From Candidatus Thorarchaeota archaeon (lineage in GTDB: Archaea; Asgardarchaeota; Thorarchaeia; Thorarchaeales; Thorarchaeaceae): DNA of 7,125 nt. The stretch covers positions 1-7,125 of the forward strand of contig JAEOUL010000188.1 in assembly GCA_016839345.1 (NCBI GenBank), read 5' to 3'. The notes beneath the pieces were generated by a model. The model did no database searches. It was not told the DNA's origin and was given only the letters and a program-made list of their open reading frames with translations. The stretch's first letter is position 1, and each line of letters starts with the position of its first letter. The position numbers and the translations under genes are program-made. This document shows, one piece after another, positions 1-5,135 of this stretch.

Positions 1-386
1 CTAACAGAATCAATTCCTCGAAGAAAGCTACCAAGGTCTCTGAGACTCTCTGAACCAATGTGGGTCCCCATCGCCAAATATGCAGATCCAGACAAGATAC
101 CAACCTCCCTGATCAGGATATGTGATCCTACCAGTTGGACAAGCTCATCCGCATCTTCGCTCCCATCAGTGAAAATTATGGCAAGACAATTCTCACCATC
201 TACCATAGCCGGAGAAAGTTCGGTAGTAAATTTTGAAATCACACCTGTGTCAATCAGCTTCTGAACTCGTTTTTTGACTGCATTTGCTGTCATATTGAAT
301 TGCTGTGCAAGAGTTCGATATGGAGTTCTACAATTTTGGAGCATCCCAAAGAGGATTCCCTTGTCAATCTCGTCCAAACTCAGCAC
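1..386 (-). CDS. Lrp/AsnC-type transcriptional regulator, 3' end cut by window edge
   Basis: Only the first 128 codons are present; the rest lies beyond position 1. Residues 4-50 form an AsnC-type winged helix-turn-helix, with the recognition region around 23-42 (YRTLAQQFNMTANAVKKRVQ). From about residue 60 the ligand-sensing RAM-like domain starts (ELSPAM, then alternating strands and helices). It aligns without gaps over its first 60 residues to the regulator at 5136-6050, sharing LDxIDK, CRTPYR and SPAM, so the two are paralogues. By analogy the complete protein may also be about 300 residues, with a second HTH-RAM half. The GTG start at 386 is chosen because an in-frame TAG sits directly before it and the aligned paralogue begins at the same residue; a weak AAGG lies just upstream. 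Lrp-family proteins usually bind palindromic DNA as dimers or octamers and often repress their own gene, and a perfect inverted repeat lies 14 bases upstream. The target genes are unknown. Confidence 0.85.
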   Translation of the reverse strand, partial: MLSLDEIDKGILFGMLQNCRTPYRTLAQQFNMTANAVKKRVQKLIDTGVISKFTTELSPAMVDGENCLAIIFTDGSEDADELVQLVGSHILIREVGILSGSAYLAMGTHIGSESLRDLGSFLRGIDSV

Positions 387-399
387 CTAACCTTCGCCG

Positions 400-421
400 T
401 ATTAGCATTTACTTGCTAATA
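400..421. promoter_or_regulatory. Perfect inverted repeat, candidate operator of the partial Lrp-type gene
   Basis: TATTAGCA and TGCTAATA form a perfect 8-bp inverted repeat around the 6-bp spacer TTTACT. It sits 14 bp upstream of the GTG start at 386. The size suits an Lrp-type dimer site, so autoregulation is the simplest reading (inference). In RNA it could also form a leader hairpin. Confidence 0.5.
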
Positions 422-460
422 TCGTATTCGGAGTTTCGCTTACGATTGGAATTTCAGTTG

Positions 461-468
461 TTATAAAA
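461..468 (-). promoter_or_regulatory. Candidate TATA box for the partial Lrp-type gene
   Basis: On the minus strand this reads TTTTATAA, a good archaeal TATA-like octamer. Transcription would start about 25 bases downstream, near 438-440, giving a leader of about 50 bases that contains the inverted repeat at 400-421. A weaker alternative, ATATTAGC around 415-422, overlaps the inverted repeat and would give a near-leaderless transcript. The box also overlaps the 20-bp dispersed repeat by four bases. Confidence 0.35.
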
Positions 469-484
469 TGAAAAGGGTGCTCAA
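465..484. repeat. 20-bp dispersed repeat, copy 1
   Basis: AAAATGAAAAGGGTGCTCAA is identical to 7106-7125 and matches 18 of 20 bases at 6143-6162, all in the same orientation. This copy lies 79 bp upstream of the partial Lrp-type gene and at the left side of a plus-strand relic. It may be a protein-binding site or part of a small dispersed element; the function is unknown. Confidence 0.7.
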
Positions 485-510
485 CAGTGGAAACTAGAGA
501 AAGATAGAAA

Positions 511-699
511 CATGGCAAACAAAGGGGCTTGGACTTCGTATTCATCGGTAATGTTAGAGAAAAGAGAGTTGAACATCTATATGTTCCAGCTTTGGCAACC
601 TATGATATAGTAAACTAGAATCTTCCTCAAGAAAAATCACTACAAGCATTTGATGAGATGTATAATAGATGTGGTATTAGTTGGGAATTTGATTCTTGC
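511..699 (+). pseudogene. Decayed reading frame, possibly the 3' end of an AmrS-like radical SAM gene
   Basis: One plus-strand frame reads HGKQRGLDFVFIGNVREKR from 511, continues through VEHLYVPALATYDIVN, meets a TAG at 616-618, and continues in the same frame through NLPQEKSLQAFDEMYNRCG to about 699. The text is protein-like on both sides of the stop and has no start signal. The GLDFVFIGNV segment and the spacing to a later RCG resemble my recollection of the C-terminal part of the AmmeMemoRadiSam-system radical SAM protein (AmrS), where a GLxYVYxGN segment is followed by TYCPxCG and a final CxxCG. If so, the cysteines around EHLYVPALAT are lost. The resemblance is from memory and short, so the family call is tentative; that this is decayed coding DNA is somewhat more secure. 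It fills much of the otherwise gene-free stretch 387-708. Confidence 0.35.
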
Positions 700-708
700 A
701 GTGGGTAT

Positions 709-1095
709 TCAGTCCGGAGGTTCAAGCGCTTTGAATACATTCTCATCCGTATAGATACTCAGAACAGCAGAGGCTATCAAGATTCCTTCTTCCTGGAGCA
801 GGTCCAAACCAAATCCAATGGATATCAGGCGTTTCAGATACTCCAGGGTGGCAATCACATTATCTATAGACTCATGAAGTGATGCTAGATCCGAAGTTTC
901 TGGCAGAGAGGGCAAAAAAACCTCAACATCAACTTCGATTTCATCAACCCTGTACTCATATTTCATCAAAATGATACGTACTGTTCTGGTTTCGAGAATA
1001 ACCTCGGAAATCTGATGCAAACGGTTGGGAGGAGTTAGGAAGAGGTCGGCTGAAGCAAATCGCCGGAACCTCTCCATGATTTCAATTGAATTCAT
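709..1095 (-). CDS. Small protein of unknown function, last gene of ABC module 1
   Basis: A 128-residue soluble, acidic protein that I do not recognise. Residues about 30-62 look like two long beta strands (VILETRTVRIILMKYEYRV and a strand of alternating E/V residues), followed by a helix-rich C-terminal half (SLHESIDNVIATLEYLKRLI, then a more hydrophobic GFGLDLLQEEGILIASAVL). There is no signal peptide or clear membrane segment. It begins 17 bases after the permease stop, with GGAG at 1106-1109 ten bases before the ATG, so it is almost certainly cotranscribed with the permease and ATPase. Position and size allow an accessory or regulatory subunit of the exporter, but that is only inferred from context. 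Codon-like structure and operon fit make it a real gene. Confidence 0.75.
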   Translation of the reverse strand: MNSIEIMERFRRFASADLFLTPPNRLHQISEVILETRTVRIILMKYEYRVDEIEVDVEVFLPSLPETSDLASLHESIDNVIATLEYLKRLISIGFGLDLLQEEGILIASAVLSIYTDENVFKALEPPD

Positions 1096-1112
1096 CTTGT
1101 GATATCTCCAGA

Positions 1113-1895
1113 CTATAGTTCAGTTTTATCAAACACGAAGAGCGCAATGATTGTGAACATGATAATCTGAACACAAGCTGATAGGAGCATCCATTCAAGT
1201 CCCTGAACTGGGTCCCCTGTGACAAAACCCATCCCCATCACTGGAAGGGAGTAGGGTATTAGAAATAGGACTAAGGGGAAATATCTCGCAACAAACTGTG
1301 CTCCAATGCCCAGACCTACAGCTGTTGCAAGCACCTTTCCTCTGCTAGTGGTTAATGTACCTAACATTACTGTCAGGCTTGCAAAATAAACCACGACAAT
1401 ACCAGTGAGTCCGAGAGTCATGAGATATCCAGTTATGTTTAGAGTATGACCAAATACACTAAAGACGCCATATCCTATGACGCCATTAATGATCACAGAA
1501 ACTCCTATGATTGCTAGAATGCTGGCGACCAACTTCGAGAGAAGATAGGCCTTTTTTGACACGGGTTTTGAGAGAATCCATGCAGCTGTCCCGGATAACT
1601 TCTCATCGATAATGATGCCCTGTAACAATATAGGGATGAAGATAGCAATGAGAAAGGCCATTAAACTGTAGAATGTCGCCAGTGAAAGATGATACGATGA
1701 TGTCATCCCTTCAATTATATTAGCGGGTAGACTGAGCAGGAGAATGACCATTCCGTTTGTAAAGAGGGTCCAGATCACTAGCTGCTGTATCCAGTACATC
1801 CTACTACGTTCGTGAAAAAGCTCGCGATTGATTAGATTATTCATACCTGCGTACCAAGGTTCTGTATTAGCTCGTTGTATCATTTCAGTTGTCAC
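1113..1895 (-). CDS. ABC-2 type transporter permease (module 1)
   Basis: A 260-residue membrane protein of the ABC-2 export family, which works with a separate ATPase to move drugs, lipids, peptides or polysaccharides outward. Using the GTG at 1895 as residue 1, about six hydrophobic segments lie near 38-57, 72-96, 118-145, 154-181, 188-220 and 232-255. Between helices 2 and 3 the cytoplasmic loop DEKLSGTAAWILSKPVSKKA carries the family's conserved pattern of an acidic residue, GT, then a Ser-(Lys)-Pro turn. The GTG start is preferred because GGAGG (1905-1909) lies nine bases upstream. The ATG at 1904 directly abuts GGAGG, the ATG at 1883 is about 21 bases from it, and the longest frame (from 1940) overlaps the ATPase far more. 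The gene overlaps the ATPase stop by 11 bases, indicating translational coupling. The substrate cannot be predicted. Confidence 0.85.
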   Translation of the reverse strand: MTTEMIQRANTEPWYAGMNNLINRELFHERSRMYWIQQLVIWTLFTNGMVILLLSLPANIIEGMTSSYHLSLATFYSLMAFLIAIFIPILLQGIIIDEKLSGTAAWILSKPVSKKAYLLSKLVASILAIIGVSVIINGVIGYGVFSVFGHTLNITGYLMTLGLTGIVVVYFASLTVMLGTLTTSRGKVLATAVGLGIGAQFVARYFPLVLFLIPYSLPVMGMGFVTGDPVQGLEWMLLSACVQIIMFTIIALFVFDKTEL

Positions 1896-2850
1896 TTTTT
1901 TCATCCTCCACAAGTCTAAGGAAAATCTCTTCCAACTCATACTTCTTCATACCAAATTCACAGACAGAGAGGCCTCGATCTCTGAGAATAAGCCTCAGGA
2001 GTTCCTCTTCTGCCATAGCTTCATCACTTACCGAAACTAGCCATTTTGTTTTCCCGTTTTGTTCAATAGTCTGCACAGAGTTCGCCCATGACTGCTTGGT
2101 GATCAGGTCCTTAGCTCTCTGCGTGTTTCCTTTGAGAGTGACAGCATAGACAGTACCATCTGCCCCTGCAAGAAGCTCACTCAGAGGAGCACTTGCTACA
2201 AGATTCCCTTTGCTCAGAATTGCCACACGGTCACTAACCCTCTGTGCATCATCTAGGATGTGTGTAGAGTAGAAAATAGTTGCTCTACTTCTGAGAGACT
2301 GCATCAAATCAAGGACATCCTCTCTACCCTGAGGGTCTAGTCCTGCCGCTGGCTCATCAAGGATGAGTAAGTCTGGATTATTTATCAGAGCCTGAGCAAT
2401 CCCAAGACGCTGTCTTTCTCCGCCCGAGAAACCCTTTGTCTTTCGATCAGCATTTCGATTAAGTTCGACAAGATCTAGCAACTTACCTATCTTATTCTCT
2501 AACTGATCGCTATTTCCTTGATAGAAGAACCTGGCTGCAAATCTGAGGATTTGGCGAGGAGTCATGTTTTGAGAGTATTGTTGATTCTGAGCCATATAAC
2601 CCACTCTGGAACGAATTCTCTTGTTCTCTATTGTGAGGTCATGACCCAGAATGGTTCCACTGCCCGATGTGGGTCGAGTTAGACCAAGAAATAGCTTAAT
2701 TGTGGTTGTCTTTCCTGCGCCGTTGGGGCCCAAAAAAGCAAAGACTGAGTTTCTTGGCACTTGAAGATTCAATCCTTTCACCGCGTAGAAATTGCCAAAG
2801 GCCTTGCTTAAGCCTTGGATTTCAATGGCGAAGCGATTGTTGTCTTCCAT
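1885..2850 (-). CDS. ABC transporter ATP-binding protein (module 1)
   Basis: A 321-residue ATPase that powers the adjacent ABC-2 permease. Visible motifs: Walker A GPNGAGKTT (41-49), Q-loop with Q88, signature FSGGERQRLG (141-150), Walker B LLILDEP with catalytic Glu166, D-loop AGLD, and switch His197 in YSTHIL. All key residues are present, so it should hydrolyse ATP. Residues about 225-321 form the C-terminal extension typical of DrrA/NatA-like export ATPases. The ATG at 2850 is chosen over an in-frame TTG at 2874: neither has a clear ribosome binding site, but the ATG gives the usual short lead into the first strand. The duplicated fragment at 4773-4997 has an ATG aligned to the TTG, so the longer form remains possible. 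First gene of an operon with permease and small protein. Confidence 0.9.
   Translation of the reverse strand: MEDNNRFAIEIQGLSKAFGNFYAVKGLNLQVPRNSVFAFLGPNGAGKTTTIKLFLGLTRPTSGSGTILGHDLTIENKRIRSRVGYMAQNQQYSQNMTPRQILRFAARFFYQGNSDQLENKIGKLLDLVELNRNADRKTKGFSGGERQRLGIAQALINNPDLLILDEPAAGLDPQGREDVLDLMQSLRSRATIFYSTHILDDAQRVSDRVAILSKGNLVASAPLSELLAGADGTVYAVTLKGNTQRAKDLITKQSWANSVQTIEQNGKTKWLVSVSDEAMAEEELLRLILRDRGLSVCEFGMKKYELEEIFLRLVEDEKSDN
1905..1909 (-). promoter_or_regulatory. Ribosome binding site that decides the permease 1 start
   Basis: GGAGG on the minus strand, inside the last codons of the ATPase gene. It lies nine bases from GTG 1895, zero bases from ATG 1904 and about 21 from ATG 1883, so it favours the GTG. 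Confidence 0.6.
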
Positions 2851-2858
2851 TGTTTGAA

Positions 2859-2887
2859 CTCGGGATTGTATCAAGGTCGTTCACGAG
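2859..2887. promoter_or_regulatory. 29-bp imperfect inverted repeat upstream of ATPase 1, conserved in the duplicate
   Basis: CTCGGGA (2859-2865) pairs with TCACGAG (2881-2887) at six of seven positions around a 15-bp spacer. The duplicate at 4982-5010 has perfect arms and the same total length. Candidate operator or leader hairpin. Confidence 0.35.
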
Positions 2888-2943
2888 ATAATCACGTGCA
2901 GAAGAAGGATATCTACTTGCGTCAGTAGTGGACTTGACAAAAA

Positions 2944-2971
2944 TGATTGATATGGCAATCAATACTGCCAT
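2944..2971. promoter_or_regulatory. Overlapping palindromes upstream of ATPase 1, candidate operator
   Basis: TGATTG/CAATCA (2944-2949 and 2956-2961) is a perfect inverted repeat with a 6-bp spacer. It interlocks with ATGGCA/TGCCAT (2952-2957 and 2966-2971), spacer 8 bp. They lie immediately downstream, on the minus strand, of CTTTACAAAA (about 2972-2981), a weak TATA-like element also conserved in the duplicated copy. That would place them over the transcription start of the ATPase 1 operon, a position suited to repression. Binding is inferred, not shown. Confidence 0.4.
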
Positions 2972-3040
2972 TTTGTAAAGGTTGACCCTAACATAATGGA
3001 CTGAGTGGGTTTCTCTACGAATCTGTAAGAAGAAAAGGAG

Positions 3041-3061
3041 AAGAGGGCAGAATGCCCTCTT
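3041..3061 (-). terminator. Hairpin after permease 2, likely terminator of ABC module 2
   Basis: AAGAGGGCA and TGCCCTCTT form a perfect 9-bp stem with a 3-base loop, starting three bases after the permease 2 stop codon. On the minus strand it is followed by a pyrimidine-rich run (CTCCTTTTCTTCTT). Archaeal termination relies mainly on U-rich tracts, so the hairpin plus this run is a plausible terminator or 3'-end processing and stability site. It separates module 2 from the promoter of module 1. Confidence 0.6.
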
Positions 3062-3064
3062 GGA

Positions 3065-3820
3065 CTACATTGAAACCATTCTATCACGGTTAAACCTGCT
3101 AATCGCAAGTGCCCATGTGATGATTGCCAACACAGATGCGATAAGTAGTGTAATTGTGTTAGACAACCAAACTAGGTTCATGTTCACATTTCCTAGATCG
3201 CTCATTGACATCATGGGCAATAGCATGGGAATTAGGAAGACAATAACGATTGCTCCAGAGGTCTGATAAGCCTCATAGACACGCTTGACTTTTCCACTGA
3301 TGAGAATCATCAGTGATACTACTGCCATAATAAGAACGGGAGCTGCTACTAGAAGTAAATACAAACTGGATAATCCTGGAAAGAGGACTATCTCAGCTCC
3401 AACAAAGGTGAGTATAATTATTGTAGCAATCTCAATGACGATGATTGAACCAAATAGTAGAGTAATGCTGGGAATAATTGAGCTCAACACCTTACCAATC
3501 AGAAGTTCACGGTCTGTCAAGGGTGTGCAGAGGAGAGGCTCAAGAGTATTCTGTTCTCGTTCGCCTACGAGTGCATTAGCAGCAATCATAGTTGCTGGAA
3601 TGATTGACATAATTCCAACCATGGGTGCGATAAGTGAATCAAGCATTGCTATAGTCGCCACCAAAACTGCAGGTGCTGTTAATGCTATCAGCAAGACAAT
3701 TCCGACAGCCATAATAGGTGCCATTGCAGCCATCACAACAAGACTATACTTGACCATTTTCACTTTCAATGCCATTCGTAGGTCAGCTCTGGCAACAAGC
3801 ATCGATGTTTTTAGAGCCAT
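3065..3820 (-). CDS. ABC-2 type transporter permease (module 2)
   Basis: A 251-residue, methionine- and isoleucine-rich membrane protein with about six hydrophobic segments (near 24-47, 52-84, 114-140, 144-175, 186-206 and 220-240). After the second segment, residues 86-110 carry the hallmark ABC-2 loop: GEREQNTLEPLLCTP followed by LTDRELLIGK. Loops outside are short, so no large extracellular domain is present. The start ATG shares one base with the TAA of the ATPase gene (TAATG), and GGAGG at 3830-3834 lies nine bases upstream, so the two are translationally coupled and should form one exporter. It is not closely similar to permease 1 beyond family motifs. The protein ends in a basic tail (SRFNRDRMVSM) expected in the cytoplasm. 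The substrate is unknown. Confidence 0.88.
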   Translation of the reverse strand: MALKTSMLVARADLRMALKVKMVKYSLVVMAAMAPIMAVGIVLLIALTAPAVLVATIAMLDSLIAPMVGIMSIIPATMIAANALVGEREQNTLEPLLCTPLTDRELLIGKVLSSIIPSITLLFGSIIVIEIATIIILTFVGAEIVLFPGLSSLYLLLVAAPVLIMAVVSLMILISGKVKRVYEAYQTSGAIVIVFLIPMLLPMMSMSDLGNVNMNLVWLSNTITLLIASVLAIITWALAISRFNRDRMVSM

Positions 3821-4761
3821 TAATTGACACCTCCTTTTATGACGTCAAGGTATAGGTCTTCTAATGATGCCTCTTCTTCAGTGAATTCGATAATATTGAC
3901 TCCGTGGGTTAGCAAAGACAGCATCAAAATTGAGTTATTGGTTGTTGGATCCTCAATAGTAACCCGGACAGCGTCGGCTTCTTTCTCAACTGCAGTTACG
4001 AACTTCATAGACTCGGCAATAGATAGAGCATTTTCCAGATTATTAGCGACACGAATCGTGAAATTCTGGCTAGCTTGTAACTTAGATGTTAGCTCCTTGG
4101 TCTTGCCACTCAGTAAGATTTGACCCTTGTTTATTATAGCAATTCTGTCGCAGATTCTCTGAACTTCCGCCAAATTGTGTGAGTTTATGAAGAAAGTCTG
4201 TTTATATTTTTCAGCAAGGCTTAGGATGAGTTCTCGAACTTTTTTAGCAGCGATTGGATCCAATGCAGATGTTGGCTCATCCAATAAAAGCACTTTTGGC
4301 CGATGAATTAATGCACGACATAACGCAAGACGCTGGCGATTGCCTGTGCTCAGCTCTCCAGCAGGGTCATCTCTTCGTTCCCAGAGATCCATGAACTTCA
4401 ACAGCTCCTCTATCCTTTTTGGTATCTCATCCTCAGGAACTCTATAGAGCCTACCAAAGTACTCTAGGTTCTCATAGGTGGACATCGAAGAATAGAGAGT
4501 ATGATTACTCTCTTCTGGCATTACACCAGTTATCTCTCTAACACTAACTGAGGATTCGATGATATCAAAGCCCCCGACAGATGCTGTGCCTTCTGTAGGG
4601 TTGAGAAGCGTACAGAGAAGTCGAATTGTTGTGGACTTGCCTGCTCCATTTGGTCCCAGTAGCCCGTAGATTGAGCCTTCAGGGACATTTAGCTCAATAT
4701 GATTGACGGCTGTTAAGTCGTCAAATTTCTTTGTTAGATTTTCAATTATAACTTCATCCAA
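3820..4761 (-). CDS. ABC transporter ATP-binding protein (module 2)
   Basis: A 313-residue ATPase for the adjacent permease. Walker A GPNGAGKST (36-44), Walker B VLLLDEPTSALD (157-168) with catalytic Glu162, and switch His195 (INSHNLAEV) are intact. The Q-loop position reads VMPEE, a Gln-to-Glu form I recall from some DrrA-like exporters. The signature is LSTGNRQR (137-144) instead of LSGGQ, keeping the key Ser and second Gly. Residues about 220-313 are the C-terminal extension of NatA/DrrA-type ATPases. The start is TTG at 4761: GGAGG at 4769-4773 is seven bases upstream and the protein begins at the usual distance before the first strand. The nearby ATG at 4757 is out of frame. The stop overlaps the permease ATG. 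It is clearly more distant from ATPase 1 than the upstream fragment is, so it did not arise from the recent duplication. Confidence 0.9.
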   Translation of the reverse strand: MDEVIIENLTKKFDDLTAVNHIELNVPEGSIYGLLGPNGAGKSTTIRLLCTLLNPTEGTASVGGFDIIESSVSVREITGVMPEESNHTLYSSMSTYENLEYFGRLYRVPEDEIPKRIEELLKFMDLWERRDDPAGELSTGNRQRLALCRALIHRPKVLLLDEPTSALDPIAAKKVRELILSLAEKYKQTFFINSHNLAEVQRICDRIAIINKGQILLSGKTKELTSKLQASQNFTIRVANNLENALSIAESMKFVTAVEKEADAVRVTIEDPTTNNSILMLSLLTHGVNIIEFTEEEASLEDLYLDVIKGGVN

Positions 4762-4768
4762 ATTTATA

Positions 4769-4773
4769 CCTCC
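4769..4773 (-). promoter_or_regulatory. Ribosome binding site for the TTG-initiated ATPase 2
   Basis: GGAGG lies seven bases before TTG 4761. Its first G is also the last base of the TAG that ends the ATPase fragment upstream, so translation of the fragment would end right on this site. Confidence 0.7.
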
Positions 4774-4997
4774 TAGACCAAGGTGTTTTTGGTTTCCATT
4801 GTGAAGTCATGACCTTGAATTATTCCACCACCCAATGTGGTCCGAATCAGATCCAAGAAGAGCTTGATTGCAGTCGTCTTCCCAGCACCATTTGGACTTA
4901 GGACTACGAGGATCGAGTTCATTGGGAGCTGTAGATTGCTCCGCTCCCTAATCGCTATGTAGTCTTTATGTTCCAATTTTTCTCGTGATTCTGTCAT
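4773..4997 (-). pseudogene. Truncated ABC ATPase fragment, duplicate of the 5' end of ATPase 1
   Basis: A 74-codon frame whose residues 23-71 align with ATPase 1 residues 29-77, roughly 60% identical: LQLPMNSILVVLSPNGAGKT against LQVPRNSVFAFLGPNGAGKT, followed by a shared IKLFL and a shared GHD. About 20 residues of the first strand and A-loop region are missing or unrecognisable, the first Walker A glycine is changed to serine, and the frame stops before the Q-loop. Signature, Walker B and switch histidine are absent, so it cannot be an ATPase. The upstream DNA is duplicated too. The frame is still open and ends on the ribosome binding site of ATPase 2, so it might be translated as a leader peptide or as a small nucleotide-binding-like protein. 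Decay of a partial duplication is the simplest explanation. Confidence 0.75.
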
Positions 4998-5122
4998 GAT
5001 TATTCACGAGTTTAACATCTACAAAACAGGATATCTAACTGCGTCAGGTATCAAGTTAACAAGAGTATCAGTAGAGGTTCAATGAGTGTCATTTTGTAAG
5101 GAAATCGCTTTACAGAGTGGCC
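4785..5122 (-). repeat. Duplicated segment, copy B: ATPase fragment and upstream region
   Basis: Matches 2620-3010 in the same orientation; shared markers are listed under that copy. Divergence is considerable, so the event is not recent. This copy now supplies all DNA between the double Lrp-type gene and ATPase 2, and so probably the promoter of module 2. The interlocked palindromes of copy A are degraded here, while the 29-bp inverted repeat is better preserved. Outer borders are approximate. Confidence 0.75.
4982..5010. promoter_or_regulatory. 29-bp inverted repeat around the start of the ATPase fragment
   Basis: CTCGTGA (4982-4988) and TCACGAG (5004-5010) are perfect arms around a 15-bp spacer that contains the fragment's ATG. 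The corresponding site before ATPase 1 (2859-2887) has one mismatch in the arms. Candidate shared operator, or an RNA hairpin in the leader. Confidence 0.4.
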
Positions 5123-5135
5123 GAATTGAGAAAAT

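Larger units (their letters stand above)
2620..3010 (-). repeat. Duplicated segment, copy A: 5' part of ATPase 1 and its upstream region
   Basis: This region is matched by 4785-5122. Markers shared in order with nearly constant spacing are TTCACGAG (2880 and 5003), an 18-of-20 match starting AGGATATCTA (2906-2925 and 5028-5047), CATTTTGTAA (2969 and 5090) and GAGTGG further out. Inside the gene the match continues through Walker A up to about codon 77. Borders are approximate. Confidence 0.75.

Noticed and set aside
58..264. 68-codon open frame on the plus strand
   Set aside because: Antisense to the clearly recognisable partial Lrp-type gene.
658..882. 74-codon open frame on the plus strand
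   Set aside because: Its start lies within the decayed frame 511-699 and most of it is antisense to the small gene 709-1095. It has no start signal, so only the first part is kept, as part of the relic.
2851..2874. Upstream TTG start for ATPase 1
   Set aside because: No ribosome binding site, and it adds eight residues not needed by the fold. Kept only as an alternative, because the duplicated fragment has an ATG at the aligned position.
3285..3827. 180-codon open frame on the plus strand
   Set aside because: It lies entirely antisense to permease 2, which has strong family motifs and ribosome binding site support. The translation is low-complexity, rich in Ile, Thr and Ala, as expected from the complement of a hydrophobic gene.
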